From: Acidobacteriota bacterium
GTDB lineage: Bacteria > Acidobacteriota > Blastocatellia > Pyrinomonadales > Pyrinomonadaceae
Assembly: GCA_023389035.1 (NCBI GenBank)
Contig: JAEWFC010000015.1
Span: 124,001 to 188,000, forward strand
DNA length: 64,000 bases
Direction: 5' to 3'
Shown: positions 33,761-43,313 of the stretch, piece after piece
Numbering within the stretch: the first letter of the stretch is position 1
How the letters are laid out: every line of letters starts with the position of its first letter
The notes under the pieces: generated by a model
The model's database searches: none
What the model was told of the DNA's origin: nothing
What the model saw: the letters and a program-made list of their open reading frames with translations, nothing else
Translations under genes and position numbers: made by a program

Positions 33761-35092
33761 ATGATCAGGCCGTTACTGATAATCTTGCTCGCGACACTGA
33801 TGCATTTGCCGGTCGCTTCTCAAACGCCGTCTGTCCCTGAAATGCCAAAGCTGCTTTCGCAGCGAGAGCAGATGGAAGTTCGCGAACGCTGGCTGATGAT
33901 GCGGCTCGGTGCGACGCTGCTGCCGATGATGAAGAGGCACGGCATCGAAATGTGGATCGTGGTCAACGAGGAATTCAACAGCGACCCGGTTACCGAATAC
34001 ATCGTTCCGCCAATGCCGATTGTTGGCCGCCGTGACGTTTTCATTTTTATCGATAGGGGCGAACGTATCGAGCGGATCGCGATGGTGCGTTATGACGAAG
34101 AACGTCTAAGGCATCACTACAGGTTCGTGATGCCGGCACGCGACAAGTTTGGCGAAGAGTTAAAGAAGATCGTTGACGAACACAAACCTAAGACCATTGG
34201 TCTTAACATCGGAGGCAGCCGCGGCCAGCAAAGCGGCCTTTCCTATGATTCCTACAGGTTTCTGGCTGAGTCTCTTGGGGCGGATAACGAAAAACGATTT
34301 GTTTCCGCTGCAAACCTATTGACCGAGTTCTTCGATACACGCATTCCTGACGAGCTTATACATTACCGCAATGCAGTGGCAGCGACCGACGTAATCACAA
34401 GGCGTGCATTCTCGAACGAGGTAATAGTTCCGGGAAAGACCACGGTCGGCGATGTTCGATGGTGGATGCTTGAACAAGTTAACAAACTGGGACTCACCGT
34501 TTGGTTCCAGCCGGATCTTAGAATTCAACGTCAGGCCGCGGCACACGCAGCGAGCGGCCCATTCCTCGGGACTGCAAAAGAAAATGAGATCATCCTCCGC
34601 GGCGATCTGATCCATGTCGATTTCGGCCTTAACTACATGGGCCTCAGTACAGACTGGCAGAAACACGCGTACGTTTTGAAGGAAGGCGAATCGGACGTGC
34701 CCGCCGGGTTAAAGGCTGCTATGGCGAACACTAACAAATTGCAGGATATTCTTTTTGGTGTCGCACGAACCGGAATGACCGGCACCGATGTTTACGAAAA
34801 AACGATAACCGAGGCGAAACGGCAGGGTTTAGAAGCGATGATCTACTCGCACCCGATCGGAACGCACGGACACGGACTGGGTCCCTCGATAGATTTTCGC
34901 GGCAATATCGGGGGCGGGGCAAACAAGATCATTCCCGGATCGTTTATGTCGATAGAACTGAATACCTCTACGGCCGTCCCCGAATGGGGCAACCAAAAGG
35001 TCACCATTATGGCCGAGGACGACGTGGTCATGACCGACAAGGGGTATGAATTCATCGGGCCGCGGCAAACGGAGATATACATCATCAAATGA
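33761..35092 (+). CDS. Exported M24-family metallopeptidase (Xaa-Pro peptidase-like)
   Basis: 443 aa. N-terminal signal (LLIILLATLMHLPVASQ). Creatinase-type N-domain to about residue 190, then the pita-bread catalytic domain. Expected metal ligands are visible: D in HVDFGLNYMG, D in STDWQKHA, H in THGHGLGPSID, E in MSIELNTS and E in IMAEDDVVM. It likely trims Xaa-Pro peptides outside the cytoplasm. The stop overlaps the moeA start by 4 bp, an unusual partner for a molybdopterin gene. Confidence 0.86.
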   Translation: MIRPLLIILLATLMHLPVASQTPSVPEMPKLLSQREQMEVRERWLMMRLGATLLPMMKRHGIEMWIVVNEEFNSDPVTEYIVPPMPIVGRRDVFIFIDRGERIERIAMVRYDEERLRHHYRFVMPARDKFGEELKKIVDEHKPKTIGLNIGGSRGQQSGLSYDSYRFLAESLGADNEKRFVSAANLLTEFFDTRIPDELIHYRNAVAATDVITRRAFSNEVIVPGKTTVGDVRWWMLEQVNKLGLTVWFQPDLRIQRQAAAHAASGPFLGTAKENEIILRGDLIHVDFGLNYMGLSTDWQKHAYVLKEGESDVPAGLKAAMANTNKLQDILFGVARTGMTGTDVYEKTITEAKRQGLEAMIYSHPIGTHGHGLGPSIDFRGNIGGGANKIIPGSFMSIELNTSTAVPEWGNQKVTIMAEDDVVMTDKGYEFIGPRQTEIYIIK

Positions 35093-36288
35093 TCTCCGTT
35101 GGGAAAGCGCTTCGCATCGTCGCGAATGAAACCAAGTTCCTCGGTGCAGAATCGATAGCAATCGAAAATGCCGTCGGCCGCATCCTCGCTGAAAGCATCA
35201 TTGCGGATATGGATATGCCGCCCTTCGACCGTTCTCAGATGGACGGGTTTGCTATACAAGCGGCCGATTCCATGAATGCGGAAACTGAGCTCAGGATCGT
35301 TGGCGAATCTGCTGCAGGAAACGGTTGGAGCGGCACGCTAAAGAGGGGCGAAGCGGTAAGAATAATGACCGGTGCATCGCTTCCGAAAGGCGCGGACGCA
35401 GTTCAGAAGATCGAACTTATCAAAGAGTCAGACGATTCGATCCGGGTTCAGGAGCCCACTCAGAGAGGACGCTACATCGTAGAACGCGGTGCGGAAGTCC
35501 GCTCGGGAAAGAAGGTTCTTGAGATCGGCGATGAGATCACGGCCAGCAATATCGCGATACCCGCGGCTTTTGGCTATGCGAAGGTCCGCGTTGCGAAGCA
35601 GCCGAGAGTCAGGGTTCTTGCTACCGGCAGCGAGATCGTTGCTGTCGATGCAAAGCCAGACTCGGATCAGATACGGAACTCCAATTCTGTAATGCTTCAG
35701 GCAATGGCGGCAGCTGCTGGATGTAAGGCAGATGTCTCACCGACCGCCGGTGACGACATTCGGGGTCTGCGGCGAGCGATCTCGAATGCGGTCAAGCGAT
35801 CCGATATTCTGATAACGACAGGTGGCGTTTCCGTGGGCAAATACGACCTGACCAAAGCGGCCTTGTTCGAGCTTGGTGGTGAGATCTTTTTTGAGCGAGT
35901 CAGGCTAAAACCCGGCAAGCCAACTGTTTTCGCTCGGCTTGGGAAAGCTCTAGTATTCGGGCTGCCGGGAAATCCGGTCTCGGCTGCCGTCACATTTCGT
36001 CTATTTATAAGACCCGCGATCGATCGAATGCGGGGCCGAAACCGTTTGAAAAGTGCGGAGACTTTCGCTGTTCTTACCAAAGATGTAAAGGCTCCGGCGG
36101 AGCGGGATACTTACTTGCCGGGTAAGCTGGTGATCGAGTCAAACGGCCTTCAATCGGTCCGACCGCAGAAGTGGCACGGATCATCGGACTTTATCGGTTT
36201 TTCAGCGGCAGACGGACTTATTGTGATCGATCGGGGCACAGCAATACCGGCCGGAAGCGTCGTCAGAGTTTTAAGGATGAGCATATGA
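35089..36288 (+). CDS. moeA: Molybdopterin molybdenumtransferase
   Basis: 399 aa. Inserts molybdate into adenylated molybdopterin. [16 protein letters not shown] near residues 45-60 and [15 protein letters not shown] near 88-102 are MoeA signatures; the MogA-like domain shows [14 protein letters not shown] near 243 and [14 protein letters not shown] near 286. Start ATG overlaps the peptidase stop, and its stop overlaps the moaC start. Confidence 0.95.
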   Translation: MISVGKALRIVANETKFLGAESIAIENAVGRILAESIIADMDMPPFDRSQMDGFAIQAADSMNAETELRIVGESAAGNGWSGTLKRGEAVRIMTGASLPKGADAVQKIELIKESDDSIRVQEPTQRGRYIVERGAEVRSGKKVLEIGDEITASNIAIPAAFGYAKVRVAKQPRVRVLATGSEIVAVDAKPDSDQIRNSNSVMLQAMAAAAGCKADVSPTAGDDIRGLRRAISNAVKRSDILITTGGVSVGKYDLTKAALFELGGEIFFERVRLKPGKPTVFARLGKALVFGLPGNPVSAAVTFRLFIRPAIDRMRGRNRLKSAETFAVLTKDVKAPAERDTYLPGKLVIESNGLQSVRPQKWHGSSDFIGFSAADGLIVIDRGTAIPAGSVVRVLRMSI

Positions 36289-36770
36289 GCGAACTATCGC
36301 ATTTCACGGACAGCGGAAAGGTTTCAATGGTCGACGTATCGGAAAAGGCCGTTACGAAACGTACGGCCCGAGCGTCGTGCATGGTGAGGCTGTCGTCAGC
36401 AACGCTCCAAAAGCTGAGCACGCACCAAACTCCGAAGGGCGACCCGCTTGAGATCGCCCGGATCGCCGGGATCATGGCGGCAAAGCGAACATCCGAATTG
36501 ATCCCGCTGTGCCACCAGATCAATCTCTCAAAGGTCAATGTCACGGCCGAGATCGCAGAAGATGGCATCCGCTTATCGGCAGAGGCCATCACAACTTCAC
36601 AAACCGGAGTCGAAATGGAAGCGTTGACGGCTGTCTCAGTCGCGGCCCTGACGATATACGACATGTGCAAGGCCGTGCAGAAAGATATTGTGATCGACAG
36701 TATTCGGCTTGAAACCAAAACCGGCGGGCAGGCGGATTATATTGCAGAGCATCAAACCAATGCCGTCTGA
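36285..36770 (+). CDS. moaC: Cyclic pyranopterin monophosphate synthase
   Basis: 161 aa from ATG 36285, the ATGA overlap with moeA; an upstream frame extension lies inside moeA and is not used. MoaC makes cPMP from the MoaA product. [20 protein letters not shown] at the N-terminus, [14 protein letters not shown] near residues 69-82 and [20 protein letters not shown] near 107-126 hold the active-site Lys/His/Glu set. Length normal. moaA is not in the window. Confidence 0.96.
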   Translation: MSELSHFTDSGKVSMVDVSEKAVTKRTARASCMVRLSSATLQKLSTHQTPKGDPLEIARIAGIMAAKRTSELIPLCHQINLSKVNVTAEIAEDGIRLSAEAITTSQTGVEMEALTAVSVAALTIYDMCKAVQKDIVIDSIRLETKTGGQADYIAEHQTNAV

Positions 36771-36841
36771 AATGCTTAGTAGATGGCGAACTTTAGGTTA
36801 GAATGGTCGTATAGATAATGGCTGGGCAGGGTATTTAAACT

Positions 36842-37627
36842 ATGAGATATAAGGTTGCAAAAGACGCAGAACCGCAGTTCACGTTGCTGCTGATCGCCAC
36901 ACTAATGAGCATCGGCCTCTGGATCGCCTCGTGGTATCTGCCGTTTGTCGGTTACGTGTTTTATCCGCTCCAGCTGTTCGCGACGTTCATTCATGAGGGC
37001 GGCCACGTCCTGGCGACCCTTTTGACCGGCAACTCCGTACAGAGCCTTACCGTATCACCGGACACAAGCGGTGCCGTCTGGTCGCAGGGTTCCGGATGGC
37101 TTTCGCAACTGTTTATCTCGAGTGCCGGTTATCTTGGGACTACCGCATTCGGAGCGGCATTGCTCGCCTGGATCCGTTTCGGCCGGTCGTCACGCATCGC
37201 TCTACTCGTATCTGCGGGTTTCGTTCTTTTGCTTACGATCGCGTTTGGCCTCGTAGCCCCGGTTTTCAGTCTCTTCTCGACCGTTACTTTGGGCGGCGTG
37301 CTTTTCACCGCCGTTTCCGGCATAGCGATCGCAGTCAGCCTTGCCGCTATCGCGAAATACGCTTCGCTAAAGTGGGTCAATTTTTCGGTAGCTTTCCTCG
37401 CCGTCCAATCGCTGCTCAACGCGGTGTTCAGCCTTGTTGATCTTTTCTTCATTACGGCGACGACGACATCTCACTCTGACGCGGCGAACATGGCGGCTGC
37501 TACCGGTATTCCCGGTATCGTTTGGGTGTTCATTTGGATGGGCCTTTCGATCGTGATGATCTCCGTCGGGCTTCGCGTTTACGCGATCAACCGTAAGAAT
37601 TCTGCTGACACTCTCTTCGATGAATAG
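36842..37627 (+). CDS. M50-type membrane metalloprotease
   Basis: 261 aa with about six membrane helices. The zinc motif HEGGH (HExxH type) lies in the second helix near residue 44, inside the stretch ATFIHEGGHVLATLL. A long loop after it (SVQSLTVSPDTSGAVW) is like the M50B 'peptidase M50-like' family. Site-2-protease-like enzymes cut regulators within the membrane; this subfamily is less studied. It overlaps the next gene by 8 bp. Confidence 0.8.
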   Translation: MRYKVAKDAEPQFTLLLIATLMSIGLWIASWYLPFVGYVFYPLQLFATFIHEGGHVLATLLTGNSVQSLTVSPDTSGAVWSQGSGWLSQLFISSAGYLGTTAFGAALLAWIRFGRSSRIALLVSAGFVLLLTIAFGLVAPVFSLFSTVTLGGVLFTAVSGIAIAVSLAAIAKYASLKWVNFSVAFLAVQSLLNAVFSLVDLFFITATTTSHSDAANMAAATGIPGIVWVFIWMGLSIVMISVGLRVYAINRKNSADTLFDE

Positions 37628-37928
37628 TGAGCCACTCGATCTATCTGGCCCCAGTAACGCTACAGCCGCGGACCAGCTTATTCTTGGTGATCTTCCCTTA
37701 GGCGGCCGCTTGCTGGTGAGATCACGCAAAGACTGGCGGTTTGCCGCTGTTGTCAGGACGATCGACGCACTGGTCGTTTTATCGGTCGCGTCTCCCGGCG
37801 GACGCACATACAAACTACACCGCGAAGCCGATACGCCGGTCGTGCGTGAGGGAAACATTCAGTTCATCTGTACCGGCCCCGCAGAATGCTGGCGTGACAA
37901 TCTATCTGGTTACGACCGCCGCTGGTGA
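37620..37928 (+). CDS. Small protein of unknown function
   Basis: 102 aa, ATG 37620 overlapping the M50 stop. Beta-rich middle (GGRLLVRSRKDWRFAAVVR, ALVVLSVASPGGRTYKLHRE) without signal or membrane segment. I do not recognise a family. The tight packing between the M50 protease and the HprK-like gene is the main support that it is real and part of the same unit. Confidence 0.6.
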   Translation: MNSEPLDLSGPSNATAADQLILGDLPLGGRLLVRSRKDWRFAAVVRTIDALVVLSVASPGGRTYKLHREADTPVVREGNIQFICTGPAECWRDNLSGYDRRW

Positions 37929-37944
37929 TACCTGCCGTCAACCA

Positions 37945-38772
37945 ATGAAAAGCTACGATATGAACCATTCGATGGTCATCGAATCGTACGGTGTACCCGT
38001 GCGGCTTGCTAGCACGTCGGTTGAGCTTTTTTCGGCGTTGGCCCCGCTTCTCGACGCAAATCTTCCGGGATGGAAAAAAGTGAATGGACGAGCGGTCGCC
38101 GAGCACGAGTTCCAATATCGCTGGAACGCGAGTGGCCTCGATTCGGTCTATAAGGATGGTTTGCGGCTTGATGTGCGGCGGAAACGCGATTCAGCCCTCG
38201 CTATGCTCGCGTCACAGATCAGGATGTGCATTGCCGAATTTGCGCCGGAACATATCTTCATACACGCCGGTGCTGTATGCATCGACGGCGTCGGCGTGAT
38301 CCTGCCGGCAAGAAGCATGCACGGCAAAACGACGTTGACTGCTGAGCTAGTGCGCCAGGGCGCCGTTTACTATTCAGACGAATATGCCGTAATAGGTCTG
38401 GACGGCCTGGTCTATCCTTTCCCAAAATCGTTGTCAATGCGAGGCATTCTTGAAGGACGGGCCCAGGTTGACATTCCGGTTGAGCAGTTCGGCGGAAAAC
38501 AGGGCGACGAGCCAGTCCGGATAGGCCTGGTGGTCGTCACCGAATATAAAGAACGTTCGCGATGGCGTCCGAAAACGCTCTCGGTCGGCGAGGCGTTTCT
38601 CGAAGTGATCAAGCACACCGTGCCGATACGCAGGAATACTGCGGTAGTGATCCCGACACTCACAAGCGTGCTCGAGAAGGCTGTGATCATAAAAAGCTTC
38701 CGCAGCGAGGCTCCGAAAACCGCAGAATCTATTATCAAACTCGCCCGGGAGATCAGTACCTCGAACCGTTAG
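37945..38772 (+). CDS. HPr kinase-related P-loop protein
   Basis: 275 aa from ATG 37945; ATG 37960 or 37972 are also possible. The core IFIHAGAVCIDGVGVILPAR, then SMHGKTTLTAELV and VYYSDEYAVIGLDG, follows the COG1493-type pattern. The P-loop is A-R-S-M-H-G-K-T, with alanine in place of the first glycine of G-x4-GKT. SDEYAV resembles the acidic Walker-B-like segment, and YPFPKSLSMRG is common in this group. Such proteins occur near peptide-modifying and PqqD-like genes; here the neighbours are an M50 protease and a 102-aa unknown. Confidence 0.7.
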   Translation: MKSYDMNHSMVIESYGVPVRLASTSVELFSALAPLLDANLPGWKKVNGRAVAEHEFQYRWNASGLDSVYKDGLRLDVRRKRDSALAMLASQIRMCIAEFAPEHIFIHAGAVCIDGVGVILPARSMHGKTTLTAELVRQGAVYYSDEYAVIGLDGLVYPFPKSLSMRGILEGRAQVDIPVEQFGGKQGDEPVRIGLVVVTEYKERSRWRPKTLSVGEAFLEVIKHTVPIRRNTAVVIPTLTSVLEKAVIIKSFRSEAPKTAESIIKLAREISTSNR

Positions 38773-38834
38773 TTTGAGACGCGATAGGCGAAAGCATAGA
38801 ATAGAAGTTTGCGCTTAGAGCAGTATTTCGCGTT

Positions 38835-41678
38835 ATGAAAGCCGTCCGTAAGAAGAACGAGTCGATCGAGGTCCGGGGTGCACGGGTTCACAACCTCAAG
38901 AACGTCTCTGTCTCACTTCCTCAGAACAAACTGACAGTGATCACAGGCGTATCTGGATCAGGGAAATCAAGCCTCGCGTTCGATACGATCTATGCGGAAG
39001 GCCAACGCCGGTACGTCGAATCATTATCAGCATACGCCCGACAGTTCCTCGAGCGGATGGACAAGCCGGACGTCGACGAGATCATTGGTATCGCGCCTGC
39101 GATCGCGATACGACAGAAAAACTCGACCCGCAATCCGCGTTCGACAGTCGCGACCCAGACCGAGATCTACGATTACCTGCGGCTGTTGTTTGCCCGGGCA
39201 GGGCAGACGTTTTGCCATGTGTGCGGACGCGAGGTAAAGAAAGATTCGCCCGAATCCGCCGCTGATGAGACGCTAGCGACCCTTACAGACGGCACGCGAT
39301 TCTATGTGATGTTTCCCATCATCGCAGGTTCTGAAACACCGCCGTCCAAGACCAAGACTAAGGCCAAGGCAAAGCGGTCTTCTACTCAGGCGGACCTAAG
39401 CGTACAGGCATTCCTGATCTCACTGCTTCAGCAAGGCTTTTCCCGCCTGTTTCGTGACGGCCAGGTGATCGAGCTTTCGCGGCCCGAAGATTACGAGTTT
39501 CACGATTTTAACGGGACCTACGTCTTGATCGACCGGCTAAAAGCGTCGAGCGACGTTCGGCAGCGGCTAGTTGATTCGCTCGAAACATGTTTTCGCGAAG
39601 GGCATTCTTCCGTGATCCAGACCGCCGATGGCGACGTGACGTTAAAGTTCTCCGATCGATACATCTGTAAGTACGACGGCACGCAGTACGATGAACCGGA
39701 GCCGCAGCTTTTCAGCTTTAATTCCCCTTATGGCGCGTGCCCGACGTGTCAGGGATTTGGGAACACGATCGGTGTAGATTTCGGCCTTGTGATCCCGAAT
39801 CCGCTGCTTTCCATTAAAGAGGGCGTGATAGAGCCGTTCACGCGACCGCAGCACGCGTGGGCCCAGAAGGAGCTTCTAAAATACTGTGCATCGGCGAATA
39901 TCAGCACGACAGTGCCTTATGCCGATCTCGAGGATTTTCAGCAGAACTGCATAGTTCATGGCGACGGTGGCTGGCGCGGACTGAAGGGCTTTTTCGAGTG
40001 GCTCGAAACCAAGAAGTACAAACTGCACGTTCGTGTATTTCTTGCAAAATACCGCGGCTATACCAGATGCCCTGACTGCAACGGCTCGCGGCTTCGCCAA
40101 GAGGCTCGCGATGTCAAGATCGGCGGACGATCACTTCCTGAGCTGCTCGACCTGTCGATCAGTGACGCATCGGCTTTTTTCGAAGCTCTTACTTTCTCTG
40201 CCGAGCGTGAAAAGATCGCCGAGAAACTCCTGCTTGAGATACGCCGCCGGCTCCGCTTCTTAGTCGAGGTCGGCCTCGATTATTTAACTCTCGACCGTCT
40301 GGCCGCAACGCTCTCAGGCGGCGAGGCTCAGCGAATTCAGCTAGCGACAAATCTCGGATCGTTACTTGTGGGAACACTCTACGTGCTCGACGAACCAAGC
40401 ATCGGCCTGCATCCTCGTGACAACGACCGGCTCGTCCGCATTCTAGAAAACCTGAGGGACATCGGTAATACGCTTCTGGTGGTCGAACATGACGAGGACA
40501 CGATGCGTGCCGCGGATCATATCATCGATATCGGCCCTTTCGCCGGGGAGCTCGGAGGCGAGGTCATCTTCGAAGGAAATTTTGAAGAGCTGTTGGAGAA
40601 TCAGACATCGCTGACCGCAAGATATCTTCGCGGTGACGCCGAGATCAAAATGCCGGCGAAAAGGCGAAAGCCGGGCAAGGAAAAGATCCGTATCACGGGC
40701 GCTCGCGAGCACAATCTTAAGAATGTCACGGTCGATATACCCCTTGAAATGCTAGTTTGCATTACCGGAGTTTCGGGATCGGGCAAATCTACTTTGGTCC
40801 ACGACGTATTGTACGCGGGTCTTAAGAAGCAGCGAAACGAATGGAACGCGCACGTTGGGCTGTTTAAAGAAATAACCGGTGGCGAGCAGATCCACGACAT
40901 TATACTCGTCGATCAATCTCCGATCGGGCGGACACCGAGGTCAAACCCGGCTACCTACATCAAAGCATACGATGCGATCCGCGAGGTTTACGCCGCTACG
41001 CAGGGAGCTAAAACGAAGGGCTTTGGGTCATCGCACTTTTCCTTTAACGTTCCGGGCGGGCGGTGTGAGACGTGTCAGGGCAGCGGCACGGTTACTGTCG
41101 AAATGCAGTTTCTCGCCGACGTCGAATTAACGTGCGACGATTGCCGCGGGACCCGGTTTCGTGAGGATGTGCTTAGCGTTAGGTACAAAGGAAAGAACAT
41201 AGCTGAGGCTCTTGACCTGACGGTCCGCGAGGCGATCTTGTTCTTTCGGGATGTAAAGAAGCTGGTTACCCGGCTGAAGGTTCTCGATGCCGTGGGCCTC
41301 GGTTATCTACGTCTTGGGCAGTCAGCAACGACGCTCAGTGGCGGCGAAGCGCAGCGTGTAAAGCTTGCGTCACATCTAGCCCAAACCAATAACTCAAAGA
41401 CGCTTTTCATCTTCGACGAACCCACGACCGGACTGCATTTCGAGGACATCAATAAATTGCTGGGAGCGTTTCGCGCGTTGATCGACAGCGGGGCCAGCCT
41501 TCTGGTGATCGAACACAATCTGGACGTAATAAAGACCGCGGACTACGTGATCGACCTCGGTCCTGAAGGCGGAGTCGGAGGCGGTGAGCTGATCGTCGCG
41601 GGAACGCCGGAGAAGGTTGCGAAATGCGAGCGTTCGCATACCGGTCGATATCTTAAGCCGATGTTAGGAAAGAAGTAA
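38835..41678 (+). CDS. uvrA: UvrABC excinuclease subunit A
   Basis: 947 aa, normal length. DNA-damage sensor of nucleotide excision repair with two ABC ATPase halves. First Walker A GVSGSGKSSLAFDT near residue 37, second GVSGSGKSTLVHDV near 650; ABC signatures LSGGEAQRIQLA and LSGGEAQRVKLA precede the Walker B segments LYVLDEPSIGLHP and LFIFDEPTTGLH. Cysteine pairs CPTCQGFG and CETCQGSG ... CDDCRG form zinc sites. Residues about 170-185 are Lys/Ser-rich, a small insertion. Confidence 0.97.
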   Translation: MKAVRKKNESIEVRGARVHNLKNVSVSLPQNKLTVITGVSGSGKSSLAFDTIYAEGQRRYVESLSAYARQFLERMDKPDVDEIIGIAPAIAIRQKNSTRNPRSTVATQTEIYDYLRLLFARAGQTFCHVCGREVKKDSPESAADETLATLTDGTRFYVMFPIIAGSETPPSKTKTKAKAKRSSTQADLSVQAFLISLLQQGFSRLFRDGQVIELSRPEDYEFHDFNGTYVLIDRLKASSDVRQRLVDSLETCFREGHSSVIQTADGDVTLKFSDRYICKYDGTQYDEPEPQLFSFNSPYGACPTCQGFGNTIGVDFGLVIPNPLLSIKEGVIEPFTRPQHAWAQKELLKYCASANISTTVPYADLEDFQQNCIVHGDGGWRGLKGFFEWLETKKYKLHVRVFLAKYRGYTRCPDCNGSRLRQEARDVKIGGRSLPELLDLSISDASAFFEALTFSAEREKIAEKLLLEIRRRLRFLVEVGLDYLTLDRLAATLSGGEAQRIQLATNLGSLLVGTLYVLDEPSIGLHPRDNDRLVRILENLRDIGNTLLVVEHDEDTMRAADHIIDIGPFAGELGGEVIFEGNFEELLENQTSLTARYLRGDAEIKMPAKRRKPGKEKIRITGAREHNLKNVTVDIPLEMLVCITGVSGSGKSTLVHDVLYAGLKKQRNEWNAHVGLFKEITGGEQIHDIILVDQSPIGRTPRSNPATYIKAYDAIREVYAATQGAKTKGFGSSHFSFNVPGGRCETCQGSGTVTVEMQFLADVELTCDDCRGTRFREDVLSVRYKGKNIAEALDLTVREAILFFRDVKKLVTRLKVLDAVGLGYLRLGQSATTLSGGEAQRVKLASHLAQTNNSKTLFIFDEPTTGLHFEDINKLLGAFRALIDSGASLLVIEHNLDVIKTADYVIDLGPEGGVGGGELIVAGTPEKVAKCERSHTGRYLKPMLGKK

Positions 41679-41682
41679 TTGG

Positions 41683-41988
41683 TCAATCGTCGCCGAATTT
41701 CGCACGCCAGATCGGTGCGATCTGTTCCATCGTCTTGCAGTCGCAGTAGCCTCCATTCCGAGTCAGCCAGGTCGTGAGTTTTCCGAAATCCAGCCGGTTG
41801 TCCATCATGAACTTCATCGCATACTGCAGGCTGTGGTTACACTCGTTCTCAAAGAGTTCGTCTTCGATATGGTCCAGCATTGCACTGATGGTCGTCTGCC
41901 CGGCGGGAAGTGAATCTAGAAATTGCTGCAGCTCTTCACCGCTGAACTGTTCGAGATTTTCGATCTCGCGCTTTTTTACGATCGGCAT
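41683..41988 (-). CDS. DUF2695-like protein
   Basis: 101 aa. The C-terminal TWLTRNGGYCDCKTMEQIAP matches my memory of the conserved NGG-x-CDCE motif of DUF2695. N-terminal lysine-rich segment and acidic helices. No catalytic function is known for the family. It ends 4 bp after the convergent uvrA and lies 46 bp downstream of the MFS gene on the same strand. Confidence 0.65.
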   Translation of the reverse strand: MPIVKKREIENLEQFSGEELQQFLDSLPAGQTTISAMLDHIEDELFENECNHSLQYAMKFMMDNRLDFGKLTTWLTRNGGYCDCKTMEQIAPIWRAKFGDD

Positions 41989-42034
41989 ATACCTAGTTTA
42001 GCATTGATGTTTCATTCGAACTCGTCGGGCTCGG

Positions 42035-43297
42035 TCATTGAACCGCAGCAGATGACGCGCGTTCGGCCTCCTCGCGTTCCCGATGTGCGATACCTTCGCT
42101 TTCCTCATATGCGAAGAATTTCGGAAGGAACAGCGACGTCCCAAGCACCGAGACCACGCACAAGATGCCGCCCGAGACGATCGCTGCGGTTACGCCGAAG
42201 CTCTCCGCGACGATACCCATCTTCGCACTGCCGAGCATTGGGCCTGTGAGATAGCTCATCATTTCGATGCTGGCGAGCCGGCCACGCATGAAGTTCGGGA
42301 TCGTCTGATTCCAGATCGCACCGCGGAAGATCCCCGAGATCATATCGAAGAAACCGGCTGCACCAAGAAACACAAGAGCGATCACGATATTGTCGGAAAG
42401 CCCAAAGAATATGATCGCAACGCCCCACATTGCGGCGGCCGCGATCACCATCACGCCATGACGCTGGATCCTTCGAGTCCAGCCAGACGTTATGCTGGCG
42501 AGCAGCGCTCCAGCAGCAATGGCGGCCGGGAAGAATCCGACGTAGCCCTCGCCGAAATAGATCGCAAGTGCGGGATAGAGCGCCTGCGGCATTGCGAAGA
42601 ACATCGCGGCGATATCGATGAAATACGTCCCGACCAGTTCTTGCCGCGAGAAAGCATACTTCCATGCCCGCTTTATGCCCGCCCAGCTTGGCCGGTCAGC
42701 ATTCTCGGCTGAAGGCACCGCAGTGATCGCATAGACCGCGTAGATCGTCCCCGCAAAGGTTACAAGATCAAGTCCGTACGCGAACGACGGCCCCAGCGTT
42801 ACAGCGATGATGCCGCCCAGTGCAGGGCTGACTATGGCACCGACGCTCCAGCGTATCGAGTTCAACGCCATCACCGCAGTCATCAATTCTGGCGGAATAA
42901 TGCTCTGGATAAAGGATTCGAATGCGGGCCGCTGGATCGCCGCGAGCCCGGCATGGATCGCGACGGAAACGAACAGCACCCAGACACGCGGCTGTTCGAG
43001 TAAAGAGTTAATGAGAAGCAGTACCGACGCGATTCCCTGCCCGAATTCGGTGTATCGGAGCAAGCTTCTTCGGTCAAAATAGTCCGCCAGAGCTCCGCCG
43101 ATGAACGCCAGGATCACCATCGGGACGAACTCCGCAAGATAGATGTAACCGACCATCGCCGACGAGCCCGTTAGCTGATACATCTGCCACGGCACAACGA
43201 TGAAGGTCATCATCGACCCGAAGAACGATATCAACTGCCCAAAGAACAGCAGCCGATAGTCGGGGGAGATCCGGAGAGGTGAGATGTCGATAAACAT
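42035..43297 (-). CDS. MFS transporter, EntS/MFS_3-like
   Basis: 420 aa with about 12 membrane helices. N-terminal FISIDIS-like start, DYRLLFFGQLISFFGSMMTF and the loop ADYFDRRSLLRYTEFGQG are typical of the enterobactin-exporter-like MFS_3 group. FYIPPELMTAVMALNSIRWS-like sequence (PPELMTAVMALNS) is a family hallmark. Substrate unknown. The C-terminal tail is charged (EESEGIAHREREEAERAS). It follows the GT-like gene by 16 bp on the same strand. Confidence 0.85.
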   Translation of the reverse strand: MFIDISPLRISPDYRLLFFGQLISFFGSMMTFIVVPWQMYQLTGSSAMVGYIYLAEFVPMVILAFIGGALADYFDRRSLLRYTEFGQGIASVLLLINSLLEQPRVWVLFVSVAIHAGLAAIQRPAFESFIQSIIPPELMTAVMALNSIRWSVGAIVSPALGGIIAVTLGPSFAYGLDLVTFAGTIYAVYAITAVPSAENADRPSWAGIKRAWKYAFSRQELVGTYFIDIAAMFFAMPQALYPALAIYFGEGYVGFFPAAIAAGALLASITSGWTRRIQRHGVMVIAAAAMWGVAIIFFGLSDNIVIALVFLGAAGFFDMISGIFRGAIWNQTIPNFMRGRLASIEMMSYLTGPMLGSAKMGIVAESFGVTAAIVSGGILCVVSVLGTSLFLPKFFAYEESEGIAHREREEAERASSAAVQ

Positions 43298-43313
43298 AGG
43301 CCCCGAATTTCAG

